Assembly: GCF_000429325.1 (NCBI RefSeq) | Contig: NZ_AUBQ01000013.1 | Span: forward strand, 217,846-281,845 | Length of the DNA stretch: 64,000 nucleotides | From: Fundidesulfovibrio putealis DSM 16056 | GTDB lineage: Bacteria; Desulfobacterota; Desulfovibrionia; Desulfovibrionales; Desulfovibrionaceae | Direction of reading: 5' to 3' | Part shown: positions 1 through 13,397 of the stretch, piece after piece | Numbering within the stretch: the first letter of the stretch is position 1 | How the letters are laid out: each line of letters starts with the position of its first letter | The notes under the pieces: model-generated | Told to the model about the DNA's origin: nothing | What the model saw: the letters and a program-made list of their open reading frames with translations, nothing else | Databases searched by the model: none | Made by a program: the position numbers and the translations under genes

Positions 1-61
1 GCGATATTCATGTTGAAATACAACGCCAAGAATAGTATCTTCAAAAAAAATGGAGGTTCAT

Positions 62-361
62 ATGAGTTTTTTAGTTGTTGTCACGTACGATCTTCATCAA
101 GCAGACTCCGAAGATTATCAGTGTGTCAAGGAATGCCTTAAGAAAATTGGACTACTCGATACCACGGCAAACATCCTGGGCAACGAAGAGAATAAACTGC
201 CAAATACCACTGCCGCAGGACAATTCGATGGAGTGGACATTAAAACAGTCAAAGAAGACATGCGCAGTAAAGCCCTAGCATGCATGAAGAAATGCGGAGT
301 TAAGGGCAAACTCTTCATTACGGTAAGCGATGATTGGACCTGGGGAACAAATAAGTTCTAG
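62..361 (+). CDS. Small hypothetical protein, possibly Cas2/SinR-like fold
   Basis: This 99-residue protein is not a family I can name with certainty. The start at 62 is chosen over an in-frame ATG at 50 because GGAGG at 52-56 sits at normal spacing before it. The N-terminal pattern VVTYDLHQ followed by EDY and a predicted helix (VKECLKKIG) resembles the first strand, conserved Asp and first helix of Cas2/SinR-like ferredoxin-fold proteins. There are four Cys residues (VKEC, ALAC and a KKCG region) and no signal peptide or membrane segment. Codon and base use are much richer in A and T than the genes that follow, which suggests it belongs to a transferred segment continuing left of the window. 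No cas genes are visible. The function is unknown; the fold is an inference. Confidence 0.6.
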   Translation: MSFLVVVTYDLHQADSEDYQCVKECLKKIGLLDTTANILGNEENKLPNTTAAGQFDGVDIKTVKEDMRSKALACMKKCGVKGKLFITVSDDWTWGTNKF

Positions 362-367
362 AGGCGC

Positions 368-796
368 TCACGCAGGCTGCGCCAGGCAGACCACGTAGCC
401 GTCGGGGTCCTGGATGTACCACTCGCGCATGCCGTAGAAGGCCGTTTGCAGCGGGCGCACCGTGGGGACGGCGTCCTTCAGGCGCGCGTGCAGTTCGTCC
501 AGGTTGTCCACGCCCAGGTAGACGGTGGCGGTGGCCCCGGTGGGCTTGTCCTTGAACAGGGGAAGCTCCTCCGTGAGGCTGTCGCGCCGCTGCACCATCA
601 CCTCGGCCTTACCGACGATGAACTGCGCCCAGATAAGGGCAGGCTTGCCCTCTTCCGGGGTGTGGCGCTCCTTGTGGAAGTCGTGCTCCGTGTCCACGGA
701 GCCGGCGAAGCCAAAGCCCAGAAGGCCGCACCAGAAATCCGCCGAGCGGTTCACGTCTTCAACCATCAGGTTGGGGGCCAGGGATTGGATGGGCAT
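368..796 (-). CDS. VOC family (glyoxalase/bleomycin-resistance-like) protein
   Basis: A 142-residue single-domain protein of the vicinal oxygen chelate superfamily. It has the two beta-alpha-beta-beta-beta modules expected: an N-terminal module beginning APNLMVEDVNRSADFWCGLLGF, split here as MVEDVNRSADFW then CGLLGF, and a C-terminal module ending in YIQDPDGYVVCLAQ, the usual EFxDPDGN-like end. Such proteins are lyases, dioxygenases or binding proteins for electrophilic antibiotics; the substrate cannot be read from the sequence. It converges with the small gene at 62-361 with only 6 bases between stops, and lies downstream of the alaS terminator, so it is probably expressed from its own promoter. 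Confidence 0.88.
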   Translation of the reverse strand: MPIQSLAPNLMVEDVNRSADFWCGLLGFGFAGSVDTEHDFHKERHTPEEGKPALIWAQFIVGKAEVMVQRRDSLTEELPLFKDKPTGATATVYLGVDNLDELHARLKDAVPTVRPLQTAFYGMREWYIQDPDGYVVCLAQPA

Positions 797-828
797 GGGG
801 AGCTCCTTCGCGTTGCGTTCTGGAGAGG

Positions 829-878
829 AAAAAAGCGGGCGTTTCGGATGAGCCTGACGGCGTAACCGAAACGCCCGC
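829..878 (-). terminator. Rho-independent terminator of alaS
   Basis: A 13-bp perfect stem (835-847 with 866-878) followed on the minus strand by six T residues at 829-834. It lies just past the alaS stop codon and reads in the alaS direction. Confidence 0.85.
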
Positions 879-916
879 GAGTCGTTGTCGTTATGATCGC
901 GGCAGCGGAGGGCGCT

Positions 917-3562
<2,646 letters not shown>

Positions 3563-3590
3563 GGTTTCTCTCTCCTTGAAGACGAAGATT

Positions 3591-3625
3591 CGAGAGGAAA
3601 CTTTTTGGAAAAAGTTTTCCTCTCG
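3591..3625. repeat. Long AT-rich hairpin between recA and alaS
   Basis: Near-perfect inverted repeat: arms 3591-3606 and 3609-3625 with one bulged base and a two-base loop. It lies in the recA-alaS spacer. There is no T tract after it in the minus direction, so it is not a classical terminator; it could be an mRNA-processing or attenuation structure or a dispersed intergenic repeat of this lineage. Confidence 0.7.
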
Positions 3626-3722
3626 AGCTCTCCTTCAAAAACTTTCATTCCGCTTCGCGTCGTTTCCGGCATATGTCGGGAAGGAGCGTGAAGCATAAGG
3701 CAGAAGCCCGGAGGGGCTTGGG

Positions 3723-4802
3723 TTAGTCCTTGTCCTTATCCTTGCCCTTTTCCTTGGCAACGGCGGCCGCAGGCTCGGAGCCGGGCGTCCGCACGCCCAG
3801 GTGCGCGTAGATCTTGTCCTCGATCTCCTGGCGCATCTCGGGGTGCTCCATCAGGAAGGCCCGCACGTTCTCGCGGCCCTGGCCCAGGCGCTCGGTCCCG
3901 TAGGCGAACCACGCGCCGGACTTGTCCACGATGCCCGCGTCCACGCCCATGTCGATGATCTCGCCCTCGCGGGAGATGCCCGTGCCGTACAGGATGTCGA
4001 ACTGGGCCTCGCGGAACGGCGGGGCCACCTTGTTCTTGACCACCTTCACCCGGCAGCGCGACCCGTAGACTTCTTCCTTGTCCTTCAGGGTCTGGATGCG
4101 GCGGATGTCGAGTCGCACCGAGGCGTAGAACTTCAGCGCGTTGCCGCCGGTGGTGGTCTCGGGGCTGCCGTAGCCGGTCACGCCGATCTTCATGCGGATC
4201 TGGTTGATGAACACCACGGAGGTGTGGGACTTGTGGATGGTGCCGGTGAGCTTGCGCAGGGCGTGGCTCATGAGCCGGGCCTGCGAGCCAACCTGGGTCT
4301 CGCCCATCTCGCCCTCAAGCTCGCTCTGTGGGATGAGCGCGGCCACCGAGTCGATCACCACCACGTCCACAGCGCCGGAGCGCACCAGAAGGTCGGCGAT
4401 GTCCAGGGCCTGCTCGCCGTAGTCGGGCTGGGATATGAGCAGCTCGTCGGTCTTCACGCCCAGGCGCTTGGCGTAGTTCACGTCCAGCGCGTGCTCGGCG
4501 TCGATGAAGGCGGCGGTGCCGCCCTGCTTCTGCACTTCTGCGATCAGGTGCAGGGCCAGGGTGGTCTTGCCCGAGGACTCCGGGCCGTAAATCTCGGCCA
4601 CGCGCCCCTTGGGGATGCCGCCGATGCCAAGCGCCAGGTCCAGGGCGATGGAACCGGTGGGTATGGAGGGGATGGCCGCGTGGGTCTCCTCGTCGAGGCG
4701 CATCACGGAGCCTTGGCCGTACTTGCGTTCGATGGTGCTCAGAGCGGTGGTGAGGGCCTCCAGGCGCGCGTCCTGGGGCGATCCGGCGGATTTCTTGGCC
4801 AT
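3723..4802 (-). CDS. recA: Recombinase RecA
   Basis: Homologous-recombination and SOS-inducing ATPase of 359 residues, normal for the family. The Walker A motif GPESSGKTT is at about residues 71-79, the [14 protein letters not shown] Walker B strand reads [10 protein letters not shown], and loop L2 region [16 protein letters not shown] is complete. The C-terminal tail is acidic and lysine rich (KDKDKD). The start at 4802 (MAKKSAGS) is preferred to an upstream ATG at 4811 because AAGGA lies eight bases before it. alaS follows on the same strand. I could not recognise a LexA box in the upstream 160 bases with confidence. Confidence 0.98.
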   Translation of the reverse strand: MAKKSAGSPQDARLEALTTALSTIERKYGQGSVMRLDEETHAAIPSIPTGSIALDLALGIGGIPKGRVAEIYGPESSGKTTLALHLIAEVQKQGGTAAFIDAEHALDVNYAKRLGVKTDELLISQPDYGEQALDIADLLVRSGAVDVVVIDSVAALIPQSELEGEMGETQVGSQARLMSHALRKLTGTIHKSHTSVVFINQIRMKIGVTGYGSPETTTGGNALKFYASVRLDIRRIQTLKDKEEVYGSRCRVKVVKNKVAPPFREAQFDILYGTGISREGEIIDMGVDAGIVDKSGAWFAYGTERLGQGRENVRAFLMEHPEMRQEIEDKIYAHLGVRTPGSEPAAAVAKEKGKDKDKD

Positions 4803-4968
4803 GAGGCACATCCTTGATCATTTATGTGAAATGCCCAAGGGCCATAGCAAAAGCGCCCGCGCGGGGCAACGGCCATTTGTTGCGCGCTGCTGGACGATTT
4901 TTCCGTCAGGAGCTTGTCTGGACACCCAGGAAGGGATACGTTCCCGGCAAACTCGCAGGAGGCATCAT

Positions 4969-5382
4969 ATGGGCGTTCTTCGTGAATTCAAGGAATTCGC
5001 CATGCGCGGCAACGTCATGGACCTCGCCGTGGGCGTGATCATCGGAGCGTCCTTCGGAAAGATCGTCTCGTCGCTGGTGGCGGACGTGATCATGCCTCCG
5101 GTGGGCATGCTGCTCGGCGGCGTGGATTTCACCAGCCTGAAATTCAACCTCGCCGCCCCCATCGACGGGATGAAGAGCGCCACCCTGAACTACGGCAACT
5201 TCATCCAGGCGCTGGTCGACTTCACCATCGTCGCGTTCTGCATCTTCCTGATCGTGAAGGGCATAAACACCCTCAAACGCAGGATGGAAAAGCCCGAGGA
5301 GCCTGCCGCGCCGCCGCCTCCGCCTGCGGACGTGGTGCTGCTCACGGAGATCCGCGACCTCCTCAAGGCACGGCAGGCCTAG
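4969..5382 (+). CDS. mscL: Large-conductance mechanosensitive channel MscL
   Basis: 137-residue inner-membrane channel that opens under membrane tension to release solutes on hypo-osmotic shock. The N-terminal amphipathic segment ([20 protein letters not shown]) leads into TM1 ([22 protein letters not shown] region), a periplasmic loop, and TM2 ([19 protein letters not shown]). The C-terminal helix follows a proline-rich linker (PAAPPPPPA). The start ATG at 4969 has AGGAGG just upstream. It is divergent from recA, with 166 bases between the start codons, and is followed after about 90 bases by the PP-loop gene. Confidence 0.97.
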   Translation: MGVLREFKEFAMRGNVMDLAVGVIIGASFGKIVSSLVADVIMPPVGMLLGGVDFTSLKFNLAAPIDGMKSATLNYGNFIQALVDFTIVAFCIFLIVKGINTLKRRMEKPEEPAAPPPPPADVVLLTEIRDLLKARQA

Positions 5383-5473
5383 TCTCGCCTTTTGCGGCCT
5401 TCGTTGGTAGGAATACCGTGGGCGGCGCAGCGATGCGCCTCCGCCCTCATCTCGCGTCAAGGAGACACCTACC

Positions 5474-6598
5474 CTGTCCACGAAACAATACGACGCCCTG
5501 GCCATGTTCTCCGGAGGCCTCGATTCCATCCTGGCGGCGCGCACCGTGGCCGCGCAGGGCCTCTCGGTGCTGGGCCTGCACTTCATAAGCCCCTTTTTCG
5601 GCCACCCCGACCGCATCGCCCAGTGGTCCGCCGACTACGGACTGGACATCCAGGCCGTGGACGTCGGCCCCGAATACGTGAACATGATGCTCGCCCGCCC
5701 GGAACACGGCGTGGGCAAGGTGCTGAACCCCTGTGTGGACTGCAAGATCCTCATGCTGCGCCGCTGCCGCCTGATGCTGGAGCAGTACGGCGCGAAGTTC
5801 ATCATCACCGGCGAGGTCAAGGGCCAGCGCCCCATGTCCCAGCGCCGCGACGCCCTGGACATCATAAGCCGCGAGGCCAGCGTGCGAGACGTCCTGCTGC
5901 GCCCGCTCTCGGCCAAAAACCTGTCCCCCACCCGCATGGAGGACATCGGGCTGGTGGACCGCGAGCGCCTGCACAACTTCGGCGGACGCACCAGGAAACC
6001 CCAGTTCCGGCTGGCCCGGGAGCTTGGCATCGCCAAGATTCCGCAGTCCGCCGGGGGCTGCAAGCTGACCGAGATGGACTCGGCCAAGCGCTATGTGTTT
6101 CTCTTCCAATACGGCAAGCCCCCCACCGCCGACGACTTCCACCTGGCCAACGTGGGCCGCCAGTTCTGGAGCGGCCCGCACTGGCTGTCCATGGGCCGCA
6201 ACCGCGAAGGCAACGAGGCCCTGGAGCGTCTGGCCCGGCCCGGCGACACGCTGGTCATCGTGCGCGACCACATGAGCCCGCTGGGGCTCATCCGGCCCAT
6301 GCCCGGCGCGCTCTGGGACGAGGCCGCCCTGGCCGACGCCGCCGCCCTGGTGGCCTCCTACGCGCCCAAGGCCGTGGCCGCAGGAGGCGAGGTGGCCGTG
6401 ATGATCCACCGGATGGACGACAGCGGACGCCCTGGCGGCGAGGTGGTGGACGACATGGTGAGCTCGCGCCTGGGACGCGCGCTCATGGTGGAGCCCAGGC
6501 GCGTTTCCGCCATGGGGCTCTCCGACGTCACTTGGGAGGAGCTTGTGCCCCTCAAGAAGGAGATGTTCGGCGAGGGGCAGCAGGACGACGGGTACTAG
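5474..6598 (+). CDS. PP-loop ATPase of the ThiI/MnmA tRNA-thiolation type
   Basis: The N-terminal half carries the PP-loop signature SGGLDS and a CxxC in NPCVDCKI, with a third Cys in SAGGCKL; these features fit ATP-dependent tRNA thiolases (ThiI/MnmA/TtcA group), which adenylate a uridine before sulfur insertion. The C-terminal half (about 180 residues) is an uncharacterised extension often fused to this domain in sulfate reducers. The first ATG in frame (5504) would remove the strand before the PP-loop; a CTG at 5474 with AAGGAG at 5459-5464 gives LSTKQYDALAMFSGG and a complete fold, so I place the start there. The exact substrate tRNA is not known. Confidence 0.82.
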   Translation: MSTKQYDALAMFSGGLDSILAARTVAAQGLSVLGLHFISPFFGHPDRIAQWSADYGLDIQAVDVGPEYVNMMLARPEHGVGKVLNPCVDCKILMLRRCRLMLEQYGAKFIITGEVKGQRPMSQRRDALDIISREASVRDVLLRPLSAKNLSPTRMEDIGLVDRERLHNFGGRTRKPQFRLARELGIAKIPQSAGGCKLTEMDSAKRYVFLFQYGKPPTADDFHLANVGRQFWSGPHWLSMGRNREGNEALERLARPGDTLVIVRDHMSPLGLIRPMPGALWDEAALADAAALVASYAPKAVAAGGEVAVMIHRMDDSGRPGGEVVDDMVSSRLGRALMVEPRRVSAMGLSDVTWEELVPLKKEMFGEGQQDDGY

Positions 6599-6685
6599 CC
6601 CCCGCGCGTTCCCCGGAAGCCGCAATCAGGGGACAACTCCCCGCCCGCGCTTGACTTCCTCCCCTCAGGGCTGCACCATCAATCC

Positions 6686-8154
6686 ATGAAGCTGCACGTG
6701 TCCCTGCGCCTGCGCATCTACCTGATGCTGGGCCTCCTCATGGCCACCACCGTGGGGGGCGGAGCGTTCATGCTCTGGTACGGGACGCGCCTGCAGACCT
6801 TCTTCACCGGCCTGTTCGAGCGCCAGGTCTACGCCCTGGACGCGGCCATGCGCCTGGAGAGCACCCTGGCCGCCCAGCGCGGCTACCTCACCTACTACTC
6901 GCTGGATTTCGACCGGCTCTGGCTGTCGCGCCTGGCCGAGCAGCAGGCGGCCTTCGAGCGCGAACTGCACAAGGTGCGCGCCTTCGTGGACGACGAGGCG
7001 GCCCGCAAGCTCTTAAACGACATCGAGTCAGGCTTCCTGCGCCTCACCGTGGAGCGCGAGCGCGTGGTGGAGCGCCTGAACGCGGGCGACCGGGACGGGG
7101 CGAACGCCATCCAGGCCGGGGCGCGAAAACGCTTCGACGGCCTGATAACCCAGTGCGAGCTGTTCCTGGATTCCCTGCGCGGCGGGCTGGAGCGCGACCG
7201 CGAGGACGGCATCGGGCGCATGCGTCTGGTGAACGCCATGGCCACGGCCTTCCTGCCGGTCTCGCTGCTGCTGGGGCTCATCCTGGCGGCGGTCATCTCG
7301 CGCCAGATTCTCGGCCCCATCCGCCGCCTGGCCCAGGGCGAGGACGATCTGGTCGGCCCGGACGAAGTCGCCGCCCTGGAGACCCGCATGCACGGCCTGC
7401 TGGAGCGCGCCGTGCAGGCCCGCTCCAAGCTGGAGAAGAGCCAGGCCACCCTCATGGCCACCGAACGGCTGGCCACCGTGGGCAAGATGGCCGCGGGCGT
7501 GGCCCACTCCATCAGGAACCCGCTGACCTCGGTGAAGATGCGCCTTTTCTCCCTGCAACGGTCCCTGGCCCTGAGCGAGAACCAGCAGGAGGACTTCCAG
7601 GTGATCTCGCAGGAGATCAAGCACCTGGACCTCATCATCCAGAACTTCCTGGAATACGCCAAGCCGCCCAAGCTTTCGCTCACGCGGGTGAGCCCCTCCA
7701 CCGTGACGGACGCGGCCCTGAACCTGCTCCAGCTGCGCCTGGATTCCCAGCGCGTGGCCGTGTCCGTGGAGCGCGAAGACCCCCTGCGCCCCATCCTGAT
7801 CGACCCCGAGCAGCTCAAGGAAGTGCTGGTGAACCTCTTGAGCAACTCCATGGAGGCGCTGGACGGCCCCGGACAGGTGTTCATCGCCGAGAGCGAGGGG
7901 TTCATCGAGCCCATGGGGCGGGTGGCGATCATCTCCGTGGCCGACTCCGGGCCGGGCGTGCCTGAACAGGAACGTGAGCGGGTGTTCGAGCCGTTCCACA
8001 CCACCAAGGAGGAGGGCACGGGCCTGGGGCTCCCCATCGCGCGGCGCATCGTGACCGAACATGGCGGGACCCTGTCCCTGACCCAGGCCAAGGGCGGCGG
8101 GGCCAAGTTCACCATCACCCTGCCCTTCGACGCGCAGACCCAGGGAGGCGCGCG

Positions 8155-8164
<10 letters not shown>
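6686..8164 (+). CDS. Membrane sensor histidine kinase of an NtrBC-type pair
   Basis: 492 residues. TM1 is at about 12-32 and TM2 at about 188-206, flanking a mostly helical periplasmic domain. Then come a coiled linker, the HisKA domain with the phospho-acceptor His in VAHSIRNPLTSVK (about residue 273), and the ATP-binding domain with N box NLLSNSMEAL, G1 DSGPGVP and G2 GTGLGLPIA. It phosphorylates the regulator encoded by the next gene, whose GTG start overlaps the end of this gene by 10 bases, so the two are translationally coupled. The sensed signal cannot be inferred. Confidence 0.93.
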
Positions 8165-9594
<1,430 letters not shown>

Positions 9595-9634
9595 AAGTCC
9601 TGAAGACCTCAACCCGCGAGCGGGAGGCACAGAC

Positions 9635-10483
9635 ATGGACGAATCGTTGCGCGCATTCCTGGAGGCCCTGGATTACGACGGCGAACCCTTCGGCATGTTC
9701 TACACCGACCAGGAGCCCCCGTCGGGCTTCGCCCCCAAGCCGGGACCTGCGCTCTCCATGGAGCTCGAACAGAGCGGGGCCATCAACTGGCAGGAGGTCT
9801 GGGGATCATTCTCCTGCGTCATCGGCTCCATCTGGCTGGCCAGGAAGAAGAACACGGCGGCGTATTTCGAGGCCGCACGCTACGGCTGCATGGGCGGCTC
9901 CTTCTATCTGGGCTTCCACCAGCCGCAACTCGACTTCATCACCCATTACGTGTCCACGGGCATTCCCGGCACCCAGGTGCACGGAGAGCGCTACCTGCGC
10001 TCGCCGGAGACCGTGCGGCGCTTCTTCACGGAGATCGCCCCCAGGCCCGCTCCGAAGCGCTTCTGCGTGTTCAAGCCCCTGAGCCAGTTCGCGCCCGGCG
10101 AAACGCCCGAGACCGTCACCTTTTTCGGGCGGGCGGAAGTCCTGTCCGGGCTGGTTTTCCTGGCCAGCTTCGTGACGGACGACTTCGAGGCCGTGATGTC
10201 GCCTTTCGGAGCCGGTTGCTCCTACCTGACGTCCTGGCCGCTTCATTACCTGGGGCAGGGACGGCTCAAGGCCGTGCTGGGGGGATTCGACCCTTCGGAG
10301 AGGAAATTCCTGAAAACCGACGAGATGACCTTCACCGTGCCCTACGAGATGTACGGGCGCTTCCTGGAGCGCTGGCCCGACAGCTACCTGAGGACGGACA
10401 CCTGGCAGGGCGTTCGCAAGAAGATCGCCAGAAGCCGCGACGCCTGGGGGGAACAGGCAGGGCAGGGAGACGGGAAAGACTGA
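9635..10483 (+). CDS. DUF169 family protein
   Basis: 282-residue soluble protein with the DUF169 pattern: an N-terminal substrate-like region (EPFGMFYTD), a central Cys-containing CMGGSFYLGF segment and a late GAGCSYLTSWPL motif. The family is widespread in anaerobes and methanogens and has no proven function; some members sit beside redox or metal genes. It begins 40 bases after the response regulator with GGGAGG before the ATG, so it may be the last gene of that operon. It converges with the OmpH-like gene. No signal peptide or membrane helix. Confidence 0.85.
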   Translation: MDESLRAFLEALDYDGEPFGMFYTDQEPPSGFAPKPGPALSMELEQSGAINWQEVWGSFSCVIGSIWLARKKNTAAYFEAARYGCMGGSFYLGFHQPQLDFITHYVSTGIPGTQVHGERYLRSPETVRRFFTEIAPRPAPKRFCVFKPLSQFAPGETPETVTFFGRAEVLSGLVFLASFVTDDFEAVMSPFGAGCSYLTSWPLHYLGQGRLKAVLGGFDPSERKFLKTDEMTFTVPYEMYGRFLERWPDSYLRTDTWQGVRKKIARSRDAWGEQAGQGDGKD

Positions 10484-10541
10484 GGCGTCAGCCCTGGCGA
10501 TCCGGGCAAGACTTCGTCCGGGCGCTCCTGGCTGATAAACG

Positions 10542-10579
10542 GACGCTCCGTCCAGGCCGGTTTCCCTGAACGGAGCGTC
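10542..10579. terminator. Inverted repeat between convergent genes, possible bidirectional terminator
   Basis: A perfect 10-bp stem (10542-10551 with 10570-10579) with an 18-base loop lies between the stops of the DUF169 and OmpH-like genes. There is no clear T tract on either side, so termination is an inference from position. Confidence 0.45.
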
Positions 10580-10591
10580 ACTCTGAAAGCG

Positions 10592-11083
10592 TTACTGGGC
10601 CTGGTTCACGCGCTTGATGATTTCCTCGGTGATGTCCAGTGCGGGGTCGAAATACAGGAACAGCGCCCGGTCCTGAACTCCGGTAAGCTTCTTCTCCTGC
10701 GCGTAAGCCCGGACCACGCCCGTGACCTTCTCCACGATTGGCTTGAGGCGGGCTTCCTCCTCGGCGGCGATGTCCTTGCGAAGCTGCCCGTCTTCCTCGG
10801 CAATCTTGCGGACCTTCGCTTCCAGCTCTGCGGATTTCGGCGACTTCTCCGGAGCCTTCCCCTTCAGCTGCTCCTGGAAGGCCATGGCCTCCTGCTTCAT
10901 CTCGTTAAGCTTCTGCTGCCTCGCGGAGAACATGCCGCGCATTTCCCCCACCGCTTTCGCACCCGCGTCGCACCTGGAGAGGACCTCCCGCATGTTGACC
11001 AGGGCGATTTTCGATTCTGCGAACGCAGGAACGGCTCCCGCCGCCAACACCATCACACAGACCGCGAGCAAAACCTTCTTCAT
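10592..11083 (-). CDS. OmpH/Skp-like periplasmic protein
   Basis: 163 residues with a cleavable signal peptide (MKKVLLAVCVMVLAAGAVPAFA) followed by a long, charged, coiled-coil-forming region, typical of the Skp/OmpH family of periplasmic chaperones that hold unfolded outer-membrane proteins. The segment KIALVNMREVL matches the usual family beginning (xIAVVDxxxxL). The start at 11083 has GAGGAG just upstream; the longer frame to 11215 has no ribosome site and would bury the signal peptide. It stands alone rather than beside bamA or lpxD, so it may be a paralogue with a specialised client. Confidence 0.8.
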   Translation of the reverse strand: MKKVLLAVCVMVLAAGAVPAFAESKIALVNMREVLSRCDAGAKAVGEMRGMFSARQQKLNEMKQEAMAFQEQLKGKAPEKSPKSAELEAKVRKIAEEDGQLRKDIAAEEEARLKPIVEKVTGVVRAYAQEKKLTGVQDRALFLYFDPALDITEEIIKRVNQAQ

Positions 11084-11181
11084 TGTTCCGGGCTCCTCAT
11101 TCGTTCGTGTATTCACGGACATCCAGTGCTTCACTTCATGCCTATGCGGAAAGACTGCCATACTCCGCCATTCTCGGCCAT

Positions 11182-11210
11182 AAAAAAAGGGAGGGGCATG
11201 CCCTCCCTTT
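11182..11210 (-). terminator. Rho-independent terminator after the chemoreceptor gene
   Basis: Minus-strand hairpin with a nine-to-ten-bp GC-rich stem (AAGGGAGGG pairing with CCCCTCCCTT) and a seven-base T tract at 11182-11188. It lies about 130 bases past the chemoreceptor stop and reads in its direction. Confidence 0.75.
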
Positions 11211-11342
11211 CGCATGGAATGAAGAATGCTGCTTCCAGTCCGCTTGGCCCGCCCCGGCGGAACCTCGTGCCGCGCCCCTGAAAAGCATGAATGCGTATCT
11301 CAGGGGCAGCAGCCGCAAGTCAGATACGTTGTGGACGCCATA

Positions 11343-13388
11343 CTAACCAAGCCGTTTCGCTGGCTCGCCCGCTCCCTGGCTCATTGCGCCGATGACCTCG
11401 CGCAGCTCGGAGGCAACCTGCGTCACCTCGCGTGAGGTCTCCGCGAGCTCCTTCATGGCCTGCGCAGCCTGGACCGCGATGGCGTTCACGTCGTCCACGG
11501 TGTGGGTGATCTCCTCCGAGGCGGCGGACTGCTGCTCGGCGGCGGTGGCGATGGAGCGGACCATGTCCGCCGTGGCCACCGAGGCCCCCAGGATCTCCTG
11601 CAGGGCGTCTCCGGCATTCTTGACCAGGTCCGCGCCGAGTTCCACGTCCTTGCCTGCGGCCTCCATGAGGTCCACGTTCTGCTTCGCGCCAAGCTGGATG
11701 CCGCTGACGGCCTCATGGACCTCCCGGGTGGCGTCCATGGTCTTCTCGGCGAGTTTCCGCACCTCGTCGGCCACCACGGCGAAGCCGCGTCCGGCATCGC
11801 CCGCACGCGCGGCCTCGATGGCCGCGTTCAGCGCCAGCAGGTTGGTCTGGTCCGCGATGTCGGTGATGAGGTTCATGATCCGGCCCACGCCCTGGGCCTT
11901 CTCGCCCAGCTCGTGCAGGCTCTGGCTCATGCGCCGGGTCTGCTCGCGCACGTTCATGATGGCCTCGATGGAATCCTCGGTCACCTTGCGGCCATGCTCG
12001 GCCTTTTCGCGGGCGTTCTCCGCGAAGCGCGCGGCCTCGGAGGCGTTGCGTGCCACCTCCAGCACCGAGGCGTTCATCTCCTCCACGGCGGTGGCCGTCT
12101 CCTGGATGCGGTGGCGCTGGTTGTCGGTGCCCCGCTCGGTTTCGTCGATGCGCGAAAGCAGGTGCTTGGCTGTCCCGGCCAAGTGATGGGCCACGCCCTC
12201 GGCCTGCTCGGCGGCCTTGGAGATGACCGCGTTCTGGTTCTCGATGCGCCGCTGCTGCTCGCGGCGCTCGGTCACGTCGCGCCAGAAGGTTATGGAGCCC
12301 AGCAGGTTGCCGTCCATGTCGAAGAACGGCGTGGTGGTGACGGCGATCTGGAGCGTCTTGCCCGAGGGCAGGGGCAGTTCGGTCTCTCCGGACAGGGGGG
12401 TGCGCTGCTTGATGGCCCGGTCGGAGAGGCCTTCGCTGTTGGGATCGTTGCGGAAGAACATGCCGGAGCGCATGCCGATGAAGGCTTGCGGCGCCTCGCG
12501 TTTTTCCAGCAGGTCGCACATGAGCTGGTTGACCCAGAGCATGGTGAAGTCCGGCCCCACGATGCCGCAGGGCACGGGGATGCCGCTCAGCACGCCCTCG
12601 GAAAAACCCAGCTTGTCCTTGAGCTGGGCCACCATGTGTTCCAGGTCCCCGGCCAGTACGGTCAGCTCGTCCTGGCCGTGCACGTCGAAGGACACCTTCA
12701 GGTTGCCTGCGGCCACCTGCTCCGTGGCGGACACCAGCAGCTTGACGCGCCTGATGAGCACCGTCCCGATGGCCCACACCGACACGCCCACCAGCAGCAC
12801 CAGCCCGCCAAGTCCCACCGAGGCGGAGGTGATGAGCTGCGAACGCATGGCGCTCCACTCGGCGCTCACGTCCTGGATAAGCACCATCTGGCCGAGGATG
12901 GGCTCCGAGGAGCCGTGGCAGTGATGGCATTTGCGCTGGTTGGGCACGGAGATAACCCGCGCCAGCAGGTGCTTGCCGCCCTGGTCGATGAAGATGGACT
13001 GCCGGATGTTCTCCTTCAGGCCGCGCTGGTGCAGCCTGGCCAACTCCTCGCTGCCCGCTGCGGCGGCGAAGTCCTTGCGCACCAGGGAGGGGTCCGTGCT
13101 GTAGGTCACGTTGCCGGTGTAGGAGGTCATGGAGGCGGAGAGCCCCTTGAACTTCTCCCGGATGGCCGCGAACTCGGCGATTGTTCCCTTGTTGTCGCCC
13201 ACGATCATGGGTTTCTCGAGCCCCATGTAGGCGAGGTCGGCCTCGGCCTCGGCGGAGCGCATGATCTGCTGGGACATCATGGAGCGAACGCCGTAGCCCT
13301 CGATGATCATGATGGCGGCGATGACCGCCAGGGAGATTGCGGCGATGGTCAGGGTAAGCTTGGCGTTGATGGACTTGGAGATGTTCAT
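11343..13388 (-). CDS. Methyl-accepting chemotaxis protein with periplasmic c-haem domain and PAS domain
   Basis: About 681 residues. TM1 (about 9-32) and TM2 (about 186-212) flank a periplasmic domain containing CHHCH (about residue 156), a covalent c-haem attachment site, as in the DUF3365/Tll0287-like domain and the redox receptor DcrA described in Desulfovibrio. HAMP, then a cytoplasmic PAS domain ([24 protein letters not shown]), then the signalling helical hairpin with tip [15 protein letters not shown]. The start at 13388 is used because AGGAG lies six bases before it; the ATG at 13394 abuts the Shine-Dalgarno. It follows the tetrahaem cytochrome gene by only a few bases, so the two are co-transcribed and probably sense redox or oxygen together. 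Confidence 0.93.
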   Translation of the reverse strand: MNISKSINAKLTLTIAAISLAVIAAIMIIEGYGVRSMMSQQIMRSAEAEADLAYMGLEKPMIVGDNKGTIAEFAAIREKFKGLSASMTSYTGNVTYSTDPSLVRKDFAAAAGSEELARLHQRGLKENIRQSIFIDQGGKHLLARVISVPNQRKCHHCHGSSEPILGQMVLIQDVSAEWSAMRSQLITSASVGLGGLVLLVGVSVWAIGTVLIRRVKLLVSATEQVAAGNLKVSFDVHGQDELTVLAGDLEHMVAQLKDKLGFSEGVLSGIPVPCGIVGPDFTMLWVNQLMCDLLEKREAPQAFIGMRSGMFFRNDPNSEGLSDRAIKQRTPLSGETELPLPSGKTLQIAVTTTPFFDMDGNLLGSITFWRDVTERREQQRRIENQNAVISKAAEQAEGVAHHLAGTAKHLLSRIDETERGTDNQRHRIQETATAVEEMNASVLEVARNASEAARFAENAREKAEHGRKVTEDSIEAIMNVREQTRRMSQSLHELGEKAQGVGRIMNLITDIADQTNLLALNAAIEAARAGDAGRGFAVVADEVRKLAEKTMDATREVHEAVSGIQLGAKQNVDLMEAAGKDVELGADLVKNAGDALQEILGASVATADMVRSIATAAEQQSAASEEITHTVDDVNAIAVQAAQAMKELAETSREVTQVASELREVIGAMSQGAGEPAKRLG

Positions 13389-13397
13389 GTCCATCTC

